A stretch of DNA of 64,000 nucleotides. Origin: Pisaster brevispinus. Its lineage: Eukaryota > Echinodermata > Asteroidea > Forcipulatida > Asteriidae. Shown one piece after another: positions 1-12,147 of this stretch. The translations under genes were made by a program, and so were the position numbers. Each line of letters opens with the position of its first letter. Within the stretch, counting starts at the first letter, position 1. The notes under the pieces were generated by a model. It was given only the letters and a program-made list of their open reading frames with translations, had not been told where the DNA came from and did not search any database. The DNA is taken from contig JAMKCF010000011.1 of assembly GCA_023634235.1 (NCBI GenBank), positions 2,746,001 to 2,810,000 on the forward strand. Reading direction: 5' to 3'.

Positions 1-2452
1 AAGCAAACAACACATGGAATGCTTGGTATGATTAATGAATTTGTCACTCTTTCCGAGCCAAATTTTTATTTCAAAACTCAGAGGAACTTGTTCAAAACAC
101 AAGGGAATAATGAAACTAGAATTGCATGGTGTAATGTTGGTCCAGAATAGGAATTTTGCACAAACATATTCAGTGTGCACCATGTTCTAGGTGAGTGGTG
201 TAAATGTATGGTACACGAATGGTTATGAGCAAAAACATAAATAGCTTTTCACACTAATGACGTCACTTTAGCTCAAAATACCTGTATGTCAGACAATCAT
301 TCCACCACCTAGCTCTCCAGTGATCCTAGCTTGGCACGCCAGACCGCAGTAGTACAGTCCACATGTTTGTATACGAGTGGGACCTTTATATGGCTGACCA
401 CTAAAGAATACCATCTTATGCCATAAACACAGAATGCGACTTTTGCTTTGTAAGCCATAAACACAAACATGAACAATCGAGGTCAGGTGGCGGGGACTGC
501 GAGACGACCTAAAACCTTTTACCATGATGCACTGCAAAAACGGGCTCTTCGGGGCAAACTGTTGAGGGCGCACTGTATTGTGTAAAGAAATACAGCCTTG
601 AAATACAGCCTTGTTTGATAAAATTCTCCCCATTAGTTGATTGCCAAATCGAAATCATCATGAATACAAATGGATAAAAACTCAACTCGGACAACAAAAT
701 TGTTTTCTTGACGTGTGACTAATTTTATAAGCCTTCACAGATTGGTTGCATTGTGTATTCAGTGAAACCAAGGGAATTGGAAGTAATTTTCTTTTCTTTT
801 TCAAAACCAATGATGTACCATACATTTGAACATGTTAACTAGAATTTACATACGTTATTATAACCCCTAATAACATGTCAATTTTGTCAACTCAGTGCTG
901 TAAGGTCATTAGTTGCAATTTCATATCCGTAATGATCAAAAGGGCATTAAGTGAAAAATGCCTTTTAATTTGAAAAAATAAATCAAAATCCACAAATAAA
1001 TGTTTCTTTTTGCCAAACAATTACTTTGGAGACCACTCTTGATCAATAAACTTCATTTACCAGGAGCTCAAAAATATTCCATTTTTATGAAATCCATAGA
1101 AACTGCACTGACGACCTTATAGTCCTGAGCTGACGATTTATGTTTTAATAATCATGAATTTGACATTATTTTGCATCCTATTTGTTATTGGCCTAAAATC
1201 CCAACTGAGCCATATTTTGAACCTAAATGTCATTTCTACTGTATATATAACCAATAAATGTCTGTCGTTTAATAAAACATTTTAGACCTTACAGTTGCAC
1301 GTGATTTCATTCGACAAATTTTACTTGTCAAAGTTTGACCCCCCCCCAAAAAAAAAAAAAAAAAAAAAAAAACCATTACTGCTGGACAACATAAGAATCA
1401 CACAACATTTGCTGTTAAGTCGACAAGACTTGTTCAACCATATAAATTCTTTAATTCAAAACACAACAAACACATGCAACCGTTGATGAGCTTTTGTCAC
1501 AAAAAGAACCATCACTTTCAGTGAATTTTTTCACAAGTTCATCCCCCTTTCAGGCATTGTCCAAGATTTGAAACTTGTTGATCTGTCTGTATTTCTCCAT
1601 CTCAGATGGACACAGACTCTCACAGAGTTATTCCGTGTGAAGTTTGAAATGTATTCAAGAAAAACAAGATTCTTCCCCAAACCTGGTATGGTAGACTGGT
1701 ACATGCATTTGTCATGCAGAGCTTTTCCTCCAAACAAAGACAAAGTAAGAAAATATCAATTATGCAAATTTTTTCTGTTTGGAAGCTTCCTAACGATAGG
1801 TTTGCACAAATCAGCCCATTGAAGCACGGGGACCATACTGGTAATTGCCAAAGACTGGTACCCACACTTTATATGACCCAACATATACATGAAATAACAA
1901 AGCTGTGAAAGTTTACGCTCAGTTTGTCATTGGAGTCACAAGAAAATAATGACAAAAAATCAGTGTTTCCTCACTGTTTTCAAACATTAGGCTTCGGACT
2001 CCCAAGATCAAAACTAACTGTTTAAAAAATGTCTCAAAAACTACAGCATTTCATGAAAAACAACTTCAAGGGAAGTTTTCCACTCTGACCTTCTTCATAC
2101 CATGTAAGCTATGTGTAAATCTGTCAACATTTATATTTATAATCTTACCAATGCTGTGCATACCCTGTAAACTGAAATAAGTTCAATTTTAAATGTCATT
2201 TACTGAAAATGTGCTTTGGCGACTTTGCCTTTGTTTTGTTGGAGTAGGTCAAATGTGCTTTGTCAAACTTAAATAACAGCCAAACTTGACAAGTCGCAAA
2301 TTATGTCATAAAAAGCTTTTCCCAATGGGTAAATCAACCCCAACCCCCCCCCCAAAAAAAAGCAAACAAAACAAAACACACAAGCAAACAAACAAACAAA
2401 AACAACTTTTGTACACTAGAAGCTGCTACCGAGTTCATTGTCGTACGGCCTG
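1..2452. other. SNAPC3 3' flank without a recognisable gene
   Basis: No open frame here shows codon-like conservation or a recognisable protein family; the longest candidates are shorter than about 115 codons and overlap on both strands. The part next to 2453 should hold the SNAPC3 3'UTR, but I cannot fix a polyadenylation site. There is a C9-A25 homopolymer pair at 1339-1372 and a C-run followed by AAAC-type repeats at about 2340-2400. About 1840-2090 resembles fragments of the MITE found at 59815-60228. Confidence 0.5.
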
Positions 2453-5400
2453 TTAGCTGAAGATTCCAGGGTCTATGTAGGGGTAGGCCAGGAACGAGCC
2501 CAACTTGTTCCCATCCTTGTCGTAGTGTAGCATTCGGAAACAACTCTCACAGAAGAAACTCGGATCTGTTGTCGAGAAACTGTCTTCTTTGGTCAACCAT
2601 CTAGTCAATCAAAAAAGAGATGGAAACAAAATGAAATGCCAGAGGTTGATTTAAGGCAAGAATGTTTTTTCCTTTTTGTATAACATTGACTTCATGGAAA
2701 TCTTTGTCCCTATCATGGTGAATGTAATTCTAAATATCTCCCAGATTTATGTACAAAATCTCCCTGAATGCAAGATGCAGATGTTGGCAGCTGTGCACTA
2801 CTATACGAGTTTAAACACTCAAAAGGAGTTTTGATTCAGATATTTATACTGAAAATCAAGAGTAAAGATTCCGTTCTAGTAACTCTACCTGGCAGTGTAG
2901 ATGCCACAGCACAAGCAGATGGTACGTCTCCAGTATGGCTTGTGTGTTAGGACTGGATACCTACTGAGGTCTTGGCAATCAGTGTTTGTAAGTAATCTGA
3001 AGAACAATCAAATATTAAACAATGTTTAATTATCAAAATGTGAAAAGCAAAGCCAGTGTTAAAGGAGATTTGAGATAAGAATTTTACTTGTAAATACATG
3101 CACATGCAAAAAAGAAAACCCAAAACACACACGCACAATTTCTTGAAGAAAAATTTGTTTGAAATTCACTACAAAATCAACTTGGTTTTTCCATCATCTA
3201 ATTTATGTTGTAATACTAACATCACTTTATTCAACCAACTAAGGACGGAAGCAAAAAATAGTCTGGCTTCTTTATGTTGGAATGATCATAATGTTGTTGT
3301 TCAATATGGCATCAGGAAACCGGATGAAAATGGCTACCTGCAAGAAAGTGGCTAAAGTGGTGGCTGCGGCTACAGCTGTTGCTAAGGGAAGTAAATGCTT
3401 CAATACACATTGACATGGCGATACATCCATAGCCATAGCCATCTATTCTGACATAGGTTTGTCCCAATACTAAAGGCTATGGCTTTGAAAGCAAGTAATA
3501 GTCTGGCTTCTTATAGGTCTGAATGAAAAACAGTGCTACATTTAATATGGCATACAGGGAGGTAGACAAAGGATGCCTATCTCATGAGTGTTCTGGGAGA
3601 ACATAAAGTCATTTCCAACACAGTGACTAAGGGAGTGGCTATGACTTCATCAGCCAGAGTTATCAGACCAAGCCTTACCTGAGATCAGTAAACACCATGA
3701 TATGTTGACAGTTTCCAAGATGGCAGTATAAGTAGGGATAGCCAAGTCGGATGTTTAGATCATTGAATGTTACATCATCCATGGATTTGGAAGTCATCGC
3801 CTTGCGAGGCTTCATCCAGTCAACAACAACCCTAGAAAACAAGTTAAGACCATTTATTTATTCCTCAGTGAGAAAGGCAATACCACAGTGACCAATGCAG
3901 GCCTGATGCTTTGGTTTTGCTACGGCAAGGGCACCAAGGCGTAAAGTTGTAACTTTTTATTGGAACATTTCAGATGGGACACCAAGGGCAACGCAATTGC
4001 ATCTGTATCCAGCCCACCAATGCACAATTATTGCTCAGCCAGAGAAGGTGAATTGTAAATCTCGTTCCTCTGCAGATGATTGTTGAAGTTATAAAATTGT
4101 CTTTGGGCTTTGGGCTTGCGTTGGAAAATTTGTCATTGAAAGAAATATTAACAATATTTCAAGACGGCATGAAATGTTTATATGAAAAATTTTAAAATAC
4201 GTCTAGAGCCACTGGGTCTACCCATCATTAATAAAGACATATTCTTGACACATTTTAAGCTGCGTTAGAATAAACAGTAAAAATAAAACAAAATTTACAG
4301 TTTAGTTTTTCTACGTATAAATGTATAAATGCCTTTGCATATGGTTTTGCCAAAGGTGTCTCGAGTGCTACAGATTTGGTGTAGAGACCATGCAAGTCTC
4401 ACGCATAATGGAACATTTTTGGGACCAATTTTGTCCCATGTACATTGTGTTAACACCTGAACTTAAATGGGTCCCAAGCGTTTTCAAATACACGCGAGAC
4501 TTGCAGTCCATGGTAGACCATGGGCAGACCGAAGCTGTGTGTGACGTGACCTCAGTGCAAGGGGTCAATAAATGTATCTTTTCAAAATCCAAGTATGGTT
4601 TGGTTTGCATGGGCAGTTAATAAACCACAACCTGGGCTCAGTTTCATAGAGATGGTTAAGCAGAAAAAATTTGCACAGTAAAACTAAGCAGGGCACCAGT
4701 CACAGATTGTATATGTGACATGGCAGTTTTAGCTGGTAACCTTAACCTGGAAAGCAACATTTTGTTGTGCTTAGCTGCTTTTTGTGGTTCAAAGCAGCGC
4801 TATGAAATTTGGCCCAGGTGATGTACTTCCCCAGGATTTTATTTATTTATTTATTTTTTTAAACATGAAGCGTACTTGCTCAAATCTTCGCTAAAAGGAT
4901 CTCTGAAGTCATTATAGAAAATGTCTTCGATCAGGAAGTATGAGGATTTGAAAATATCCTGTGCTTTCTCTTGTGGCGCCTCTGGACACTCGCTGTATTC
5001 CCCATGTGGGACAGAAAGGTCCGCAGCACAGATTATCTTATCTCGTAGGTCCGTCAACTTCTGGTCTGCTAGGACTAGAAGCTCTCTGTCTATATAGAAT
5101 GATCGGTACACGTTCTTTTGCTGGAGATGAAAAATAATAAAAGATAATACAATTGACATCTTTAAAAGCCCTCAACTCCGTCAAGCAGTGACGCTCATGG
5201 TGCTCAAACATTATCATCCCCAGTCACTGTGTCATTTATTTCATTCTTTTAACCACGTCAGCCTACTAGAGAGTACACAGCCTGTCTTCTGACTGCCATG
5301 TTCATACAAAGATATTGACAAAATAGAGAAACTGCCAACGTTAGGGCTAGATAGCTCAGTTGGTAGAGCACTTGCAGGTTAACTAGGAGGTCCCAGGTTC

Positions 5401-8400
5401 AAGTCCCGCTCAAGTCAATTTTTCTTTGTTCAACCAAGAATTAAGTTTTCCCAGTCAGCTTCCCTTGTGGTTTACTACTTGATGTTTGAAACTTAAATTC
5501 CAAAGCCAGAGGGAAAAATGTTATCAAAGGGTGCTTACTTTGTGAACAAAAAACACTAGGATGTACCCTGTACTCGATTTTTATTATTTTGTTTTTATTT
5601 CTTAGACTTTTGTTTTAAACCAAGTAATCCTTGGGACATATGGCTTAAATGGAGGGCATACCTTTAGTAATTACCCCAAAAAAATTAATGACCATAAAGA
5701 CTTACTTGGTAAGTAGAACTGCAGCTGTTGATAGCGTATAGCATTTTGAGGAACGGATTCCTTCTAAGGAATGTGGTTTTAGAGAAAGGGATTCAAAAAC
5801 ATTTCAATCTGAGAAATGTTCCTGCATGAAGCGTTTCTCAGATTGTGTATTCCAATTACAGATTATTCTTCCTGCGTGGACATAACTGCTTCAGATTTTC
5901 GGCGATATCTCAAAAACACTACCACCTTTTAAAATGAAAGATAGGATTAAACCGACCTAATGGTTCCAAAAACCAAAGGTATACTTTGCCTTTAACGATC
6001 CAATCAAAACAAAAATAACTCTGCTGAATTATTAACTGCTTCGGGACCAACCACCACTGTCATAAAGGCTAGAAGCTGCCACTCCCTACTTACTGAAATA
6101 GCCTCTGAGGGTCGGAAGAATGTGACATCTAAGATGGCGGTTGTTCTCTCGACACAATTGTCTTCCTCATCATCTACATATGTGGCAAAGCAATCCTGGA
6201 AAAAATGAAAAATTATTTGCATTCACTGACAAGCTTGCCGAGAGATTTTCTTTGCATTGTTTCAGAATGAACCAAGCTGTTTCATATTCTACACTGCATA
6301 TTTATTGCAAATAATTCTACATTCCTTTCCATTTGGTAAAAATTCACCTGTTTTTTTTCCTTCTTCAGAGAAAAAGAAATAAACCTTTACCAATGTACAT
6401 AAAAAAACTACCCATATATCATTTTTCCTGTGATGGTTGAGGAAATGACACAAATGTGTTAGGATTAAACAAAATTGCCAGGTAATTTTTATGCCAAGAA
6501 TTAAAAAGGTGATTTAATTATCTTCAAACGTACAATGGAACCTGTATGGAAAAATGACCATGCTAGATTATGAACTCACCATGTGTTCTTCAGATTTTCT
6601 GTATTTTCTGTCATATCTGGAGTATTTCCTGTGGCGCAATCTTTGAGGAAAATCAGTTTAAAGACACAAGTTAAAGGCAGGGTACATCTTTGGTTTTTAC
6701 TAAAAAAAATTAATGACCATAAAAACGTACTTGGTTAGAAGCACTGCAGCTGTTGATAATGTGTAACAGTTTGAGAAACAATTCCTTTCAAAGGAATTAG
6801 GCTTTAGACAGAGGGATTCAGAAACGTTTCAATCTGAGAAACATTTCTGCATGAAACGTTTCTCAGATTTTCGGCGATATCTCAAAAACGCTACCACCTT
6901 TTGAAATGAAACTTTCACGGCTTAGTTTTATTGTGTATATCTACATTTATATAGGATTCAAACAATCAAACGGTTGCAAAAACCAAAGGTACATGTATAC
7001 TTTGCCTATACAGGAAAGTGGGACTATGACATGTAGCTTGAGGTTATGAGGACCTGTGAGTAAACCAGGCAGGCAACTCTGGCTGATCAGATGATTTCCT
7101 CATCTGTGGTTTCTATTCTAAGCTGTGTCATTGAAAATTGAAAAACAAAGTAGAAAGTCTTGTGCCTGGCACTCCACCCCTTCTTTCTTTTTTTGACAAA
7201 CAGCAGTCACATGCCTGGTAAAGACAATCAACATGACCCAAAGTGCATTCAAGTAAATCAATGAAAACTACATGTTTGTTGTCAATCATAGTCTTGGAAA
7301 TTCACTCATATGAGTACATTTTCAGGTGAGTGCATGACTTTGAGTACAGATTATTTTTTAGCCGAGTAGTACTCAAGTGTGAGTACCTAGTAAAAGTACT
7401 ACAGCACTGATTTTTTACAGATGTGATTTGTCTTCAAAAAATCTTGCTGTTTTTGTTTTGCTTTTTTGAAAATATTTGTATAAATAAAAAATACAAGGGT
7501 TTTCTTCTTGTGCTTTATTTAGAGTTGTGTCTTACTGTACTGTCTTGAGTTTTTCTGCTCCTGCTGGGATGCCTTTTTCCGTGCCCAGACATCCCTCATC
7601 GAGCGGAGTTACCTCTTCTGCTGGACACATTAACGATTCTGGACTGTCAGAACCAAATACAAAGAAATATCAATAAATACAGAACTATAGAAATCATGTT
7701 ATTTTCCTGATGCTATCTTTGGTATTGTGAAAGTGTTAATATTAAATATGAGTTTTTAATAACATTATAACCATAATGTTTAACTTTAGCTTTTTGGTGA
7801 ATTATGAGCAATGTAGGTGATGCACTTTATAGCACACTTCCCCCAACCACCTGGAACAAGATTGAACCCCAAACCTCTAAACTGCAAAAGATTCACCATC
7901 GATTCGTCTGTACATTATTATTATTTAAATTTCAGGAAATGAAAACCAAGGATGCCTCATAGGTGACATAATCACTGTAGCTCACAAGCCTGAGGAAACC
8001 TGTAAACAAGGGTGCTTGCTATGTGAACCAGAAACACCAGGGTTAACCCCTGCTCTCTTCCACGAAAAGTGTTCTGTGTTCTTTTCCATGCACTACTAAT
8101 TCTAGTACATGGGACCTACAGCTTTATGTCCCATCCGGACAAAGCAATTGTGGTGAAGTATCTTACTTAAGGACACAAGTGCCATGACCTGGACTCGAAC
8201 CCACACTCTGCTGATCAGAAGCACCAGAGCTTGACACGCTTACCGAGTGTATGAGTATCATTTAAACCAAAATGTTACAATGTATTAAGCGCAACCTCCG
8301 GCTCCAATACGGCCAACTTTTACCAACACCCAAGTGCATATACAGAGAATACAAGCCTGGAATTACAAAGAGGCCACGGAGGCCATGGCCTCTGTTGCCC

Positions 8401-8759
8401 TGGTCTTGGCCTTGGTGCCCCTTCAAACGTTTCCCACAGACTTCCATTGAAAGTGCTCTTTGCAAAATGAAAATGGCCTTGCCCTCTGCAAGATGGAATT
8501 CCAGGCCTGAGAAGAGCCTCCAGCCAATGTTAACTAACCCACAGACTTTCTCTAGCTCCTGTACAATTTCCAGCGATGTTCCCATCGCTTCGGCCAGCTC
8601 CTGGGGTGATTTTACCCTCTTGGCAGGCAGTCTCTCTTCCTCCGTTTCAAGGACTTTCTCACACTGTCCTAAGAAACTTCCCACATGCATCATTGGAGAG
8701 ACCACAAAGCTGTAGCCATCTCGACGACAGCCTGACGATAGTGGCAAGTCCTCATTCAT
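2453..8759 (-). CDS. SNAPC3: snRNA-activating protein complex subunit 3 (SNAP50), complete, 8 coding exons
   Basis: Coding exons on the minus strand are 8759-8539, 7643-7536, 6640-6580, 6195-6094, 5120-4876, 3831-3679, 2996-2889 and 2600-2453. They sum to 1146 nt (381 aa plus stop), and every junction is GT-AG and in phase. SNAPC3 binds the proximal sequence element of snRNA promoters as part of SNAPc, serving Pol II and Pol III in the nucleus. The C-terminal half matches vertebrate SNAPC3 closely: [15 protein letters not shown] in exon 5, [16 protein letters not shown] in exon 6, and [15 protein letters not shown] with LAYPYIDPG in exon 8. The family's unusual zinc-binding region is visible: C282, C287 and H289 (YCHLGNCQH), C324-x2-C327 and C350-x2-C353. 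The N-terminal third is divergent, and human SNAPC3 is about 30 residues longer. An in-frame TAG lies 12 nt before the chosen ATG, but a TAG splice acceptor at the same place means a further upstream exon cannot be excluded. Confidence 0.95.
4634..4816. mobile_element. Palindromic MITE family D, copy 1
   Basis: The copy starts with GGGCTCAGTTTCATAGAG and ends with the inverted form TATGAAATTTGGCCCA. The middle holds the family's AAGCAGAAAAA and GTGCTTAGCTGC blocks. Related copies occur at 27020-27457, 61880-62065 and 63417-63593. It lies in the flank of SNAPC3 exon 5 (intron 5). No coding capacity. Confidence 0.6.
5275..5500 (+). mobile_element. tRNA-derived SINE family A
   Basis: The tRNA-like head at 5352-5415 has a box A (TAGCTCAGTTGGTAGAGC) and a box B (GGTTCAAGTCCC). 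It is preceded by a conserved leader (ACAAAGATATTGACAAAATA) and followed by a conserved tail (CCCAGTCAG, CCTTGTGGTTTACTACTTGA). The same leader-head-tail order recurs at about 25200, 37190, 40190 and 54570, and inverted at about 48240, 51690 and 52340. The dispersed copies mark it as a SINE and not a functional tRNA gene. Confidence 0.75.
5653..5992. mobile_element. MITE family E, copy 1
   Basis: The terminal inverted repeats are about GGCATACCTTTAGTAATTAC at the left and AACCAAAGGTATACTTTGCC at the right. Inside is an inverted TCAATCTGAGAAA / TTTCTCAGATTG pair. About 340 bp, non-coding, in SNAPC3 intron 4. Confidence 0.65.
6674..7009. mobile_element. MITE family E, copy 2
   Basis: This copy aligns with the 5653-5992 copy along most of its length (ATTAATGACCATAAA, GCACTGCAGCTGTTGATA, GGCGATATCTCAAAAACGCT) and has the same terminal inverted repeats. 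It sits about 35 bp upstream of the SNAPC3 exon 3 acceptor, in intron 2. A fragment recurs at 44640-44800. Confidence 0.65.
8035..8255 (-). mobile_element. tRNA-derived SINE family B, minus orientation
   Basis: Read on the minus strand, the head has AGCAGAGTGTGGGTTCGAGT (box B region), followed by the conserved body (GTGTCCTTAAG..ACTT and TTTGTCCGGATGGGACATAAAG). The head looks like a class II (leucine-like) tRNA. At least nine further copies are in the window; 50829-51105 is the most complete. Confidence 0.7.
8352..8510. mobile_element. MITE-like repeat family J, copy 1
   Basis: The ends are AAGCCTGGAATTACAAAG and GATGGAATTCCAGGCCTGAG, which are inverted copies of each other. A second copy with the same ends is at 30393-30565. 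It lies in SNAPC3 intron 1, close to the exon 1 donor, and makes the open frames there uninformative. Confidence 0.55.
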
Positions 8760-8985
8760 CTTGTGAATCTACAGTGAAGTCATCAGTGCCCACTAAATAC
8801 CTAAAAAGACAAATTATCTTTACTGCAAAGAAAGGGTAGAGACATGGAGCAACAAATTATTAAAAATTTTGACTTGACATTAAGTATAAATAAATATGGA
8901 AACTCTGAACTTCTCGCTCAAAAAGAATATGAATATAAAGTAATCATATAAAAATAAAAAAATTATTCATTACTATTGGATAAGC

Positions 8986-9146
8986 TTACCTCCATCTAGT
9001 TGCGACTTAATCATAACCGTCGGTCCTCCCGACAGTCTACCTACTGCCGGTTGGACCAAGGGTACCGGTTACGACGGCCGGGAGGATCATGGGTTATGTT
9101 AACGCAACTAATCCCCATCTGGCTATTTGAAACCAACTGGAGGTAA
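8986..9146. repeat. Imperfect 160-bp hairpin upstream of SNAPC3
   Basis: TTACCTCCA at 8986 pairs with TGGAGGTAA at 9138. TAGTTGCG at 8998 pairs with CGCAACTA at 9103, and CGGTCCTCCCG pairs with CGGGAGGATC. The structure lies 227 bp upstream of the SNAPC3 start codon. It could be a MITE or a regulatory or RNA structure; nothing shows which. Confidence 0.55.
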
Positions 9147-9149
9147 AGA

Positions 9150-9921
9150 CTGCTTTTGTTTGTGGTCGTGCAGTGACACATACTGCCCCTCAAACCTCCC
9201 CCTCCTCAGACCCCTCCCCCACCCCCAACCAATTGCGCAATCTTCTGTAAGCAAGATTCCTACTACGACACTACTAGTCCATTCTTTATCATCTTATTCT
9301 TAGTATTGATCCATGATCCAAGTACAAGTAAAACTGTAAATAACTGTTAAATTAAGTTAGACAATTAATTAGTCTTTAGATGAATCATTAAAATGGCAAC
9401 CAAATTCCCTTTCATACACTCATACTCTCACACTCACAAACAAAAACAAGATTCAACAAGACTGCGACACCGCATGCACATGCACTATGCACTGACAAAC
9501 ACTCACCAAGTGACAGTGTCACTGTCAAGTGTCATTGCATGCCCCATCCCAATGCAGCAGCACTTGGTGGAACACATTTTTTTCGAATTACACCACCAGA
9601 GTTTTCAATACCATGTAAAATCATCCTTGTTCTGCCACTACAACAAGATCTACATGTAATCTTTAAGAATGTAGGGACTTATTGACTTAATATAACCATG
9701 TTCTTCTGACCTTGTTGAATGTTCCTGCTTTTTATGCTAGTGTAACATCAGATACGTCTAAACTTCGTTCTTGCAATTGCATGTTCTCACATCCATGTGC
9801 AGTCCATCGAATGAAAGGTAAACAAACACTCAGTGCATGAAACAATAAACAATACAGTGGTAAAGACGTCAGGGTGCCAGTACACTTTCACAGTTCGCAG
9901 GCCGCGGAGGTTCTAACATAA
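9150..9921. other. SNAPC3 upstream region, no gene seen
   Basis: I see no coding or RNA gene here. The stretch 9180-9240 is unusually C-rich (CCTCCCCCTCCTCAGACCCC), and the segment next to the foldback-like arm is GC-rich (GCAGGCCGCGG at about 9898). Either could belong to the SNAPC3 promoter, but no core element is recognisable. Confidence 0.35.
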
Positions 9922-10873
9922 ACCGAGCTGAAGCTAGCACAGTATTGGGCCCATTCGCGGAACGGCCAGCCGCGTATTCACGAAATTAGAATACATGCAG
10001 TACAGGGAGGTGACAAAATGGCTCATTTGGCTCATTTCTGTCGGCGAATCCGTTACTTTATCCGAACGAATACTAAAATTCTAGCCATAACTTGCGGATT
10101 TTCATTAAATAATATTGGAATTTTATAGCTATTTATCATTGAAAAGCAATAAACAAACAAAAACAAGTCGCTAAATAACAGAAAATTAGCCGCAAACACA
10201 GAGACAATGTGCCTGTGTTATGTCCAAAAAAAATTTATGCAGTTTAAATACTTGTACTATAACATAATTTGAAAAGAGTTTGTAACCTTCGTTATGAATA
10301 AAAGTGGAAGTTTTAGCCCAGAATCTTGAAGAATGATACACTGGGCATACCAACTTTTTGAGCTGGCTAATTTGGTCCACTAATTAGTAGATAATTAACC
10401 ACAGTTATACAGACACCATTTTCCATCTAAAACGCGCACAAATGCATATGCGGTTGAGACAACTACCTCTTGTAAAAACATGTGTACCCTTCATGATGAA
10501 TAAAAGTGGAAGTTTTAGTCCAGAATGTTAAAGACTGATACACTGGGCATACCAAATTTTTGAGCTGGCTAATTTAGTCCACTAATAAGTGGTTAATTAA
10601 CCCAAATTATCTAGACGCCATTTTCCATCTAAAACACGCACAATTGCATATGCGGTTGAGACAACTACCTCTTGTAAAGAATTTGTACCCTTCATGAAGA
10701 ATAAAAGTGGAAGTTTTAGTCCAGAATCTCGAAGACTGATGCACTGGGCACACCAAATTTTTGAGCTGGCTAATTTGGTCCACAAATTAGTTCTTAATTA
10801 ACCACAGCTAAACAGACGCCCTTTTATATATATAACAGGCATATTTGCATATGCCGTTGAGTAAGCTACCTCT
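9922..10873. mobile_element. Left inverted arm of a large foldback-like element
   Basis: The arm begins ACCGAGCTGAAGCTAGCACA and is the reverse complement of the right arm ending at 21044. I aligned the outer 450 bases by eye and found clear near-identity with scattered substitutions and small indels. The inner part, from about 10270, is a tandem array of about 180-bp units containing GTGGAAGTTTTAG, CACTGGGCATACCAA and GAGCTGGCTAATTTGGTCCA. There are roughly three and a half units, and the last is degraded. No coding frame. Confidence 0.85.
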
Positions 10874-11600
10874 TTAAATTAAAATTACAATTCACCATAA
10901 ACAAAATAACTCCCTTAGTGCCTCCCAATCAAAATTACGAAAAGGTTAATGTTCAACTTATAGAACAACGCATACAAATGACAAGTAATCAATAAGATTA
11001 ACCCTTTAATCTCATGAATTTTATTAAATTTCTGGACATTATTTAAGTAACCATCAAATTAAATAGTAACATGTTATAAAATTATCTGCAAAAATGACTA
11101 TTGTTCCATATATATTTATTTCCAATTTTATCTTTTAATATATCAAGGTTTCGATAAAATTCCATACGTCATCACTTTCGAGTATTTTTCTCGATATTTA
11201 CTTTTCCTATCACCATTAATAATACCCCCAGCTTTAGTTATGTATACAGAACATCAAATTACAAAATGATTTTCCATTTATAACTGAATACTACAAATTG
11301 TCGTGAACAAAAATTTTATTATTCCCTTAATTATTTCCTCCCAATCAAATATACGAAAAGGTTAATGTTCAACTTAGAGCAACGCATACAAATGAAAAGT
11401 AAATCAATAAGATTAACTTTTAATCTCATGTATTTTATTTAATTTCTGGACAGTATGGGCCTTATAAGTATCAAAATAAAAAGTAACATGTTAGAAAATT
11501 ATCAGTTAACATGCATTATGCAGCTTTTAATATTCATGACCTATGGAAGGCAAACAACGCCCTCTTTTGGTTCTGCCTCAACTAAGCGGGAAAACATATC
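10874..11600. repeat. AT-rich core with a duplicated block of about 200 bp
   Basis: About 10905-11100 and 11315-11500 are diverged direct copies. They share CCTCCCAATCAAA, ACGAAAAGGTTAATGTTCAA, CAACGCATACAAATGA, AATTTCTGGACA and AGTAACATGTTA. The offset is about 410 bp. The segment has no coding frame and lies between the left arm and the tRNA-like array. Confidence 0.7.
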
Positions 11601-11628
11601 GCAGCCGGGCCCATTTGAAGTTACCGGG

Positions 11629-12147
11629 AGGACAGTCAGCGCAACTAAATTTGAAAAGTAGGTCGTGGGAGTGCATAGTACAAGACCCCGGTTCGAAGCG
11701 CAGCATTTAAAAACAATTTTTTAACTGTTGTGTAACAAATTATTTATAATCGTAAATATACAGCACAATATTCATGAGATGGCCAGTTAGCACAAGTGGA
11801 TAGTTTATGGTAGTGTAAATCGCAAGACCAAGGTTCGAGCCCTGGTGGGTTTTGTTTTTTTATCTTACTAGAAAAGGTAAAGAAATATTTATATCTAAAA
11901 TAAAGCAAACTTCCAATAGATCGGTCAGTTAGCAAAACTGGTTAAGTGATGGTCTTGCATATCGCAAGACCCGTGTTCGAGCCCAGGTAGGCTCAAACCA
12001 ATGACCTGATTTCTTTTTACCTTCATAAAAAATTAAGTTGACACTATATATTAGAAAAAACAGAGGGTGGTGGTGGGCAGTAACTTAGCGCAGAGGTAGG
12101 ACAAGCGACTACAAAAGAGAAGGTGAGAGGTTCGAATCACGGCGGGG
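11629..12147 (+). repeat. Array of four tRNA-like sequences, about 150-bp spacing
   Basis: tRNA-like units start at about 11629, 11779, 11920 and 12073. Each has a box-A-like segment (for example GTTAGCACAAGTGGATA or CTTAGCGCAGAGGTAGG) and a box-B-like GGTTCGAA or TTCGAGCC. The first three are followed within a few bases to about 20 bases by a T-run. The third has a five-pair anticodon stem (TCTTG/CAAGA) around a 7-nt loop but weak T-stem pairing, so these are degenerate tRNA-derived units and I do not call tRNA genes. The last unit runs directly into the minisatellite. Confidence 0.6.

Noticed and set aside
289..697. Overlapping minus-strand open frames at the left end
   Set aside because: They overlap in two frames, resemble no family, and have no splice or conservation support.
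5344..5415. Functional tRNA gene
   Set aside because: Boxes A and B are good, but the same head with the same leader and tail is repeated through the window, so it is a SINE.
8272..8839. Plus-strand open frames over SNAPC3 exon 1
   Set aside because: They are antisense to the conserved SNAPC3 exon and to a MITE-like repeat.
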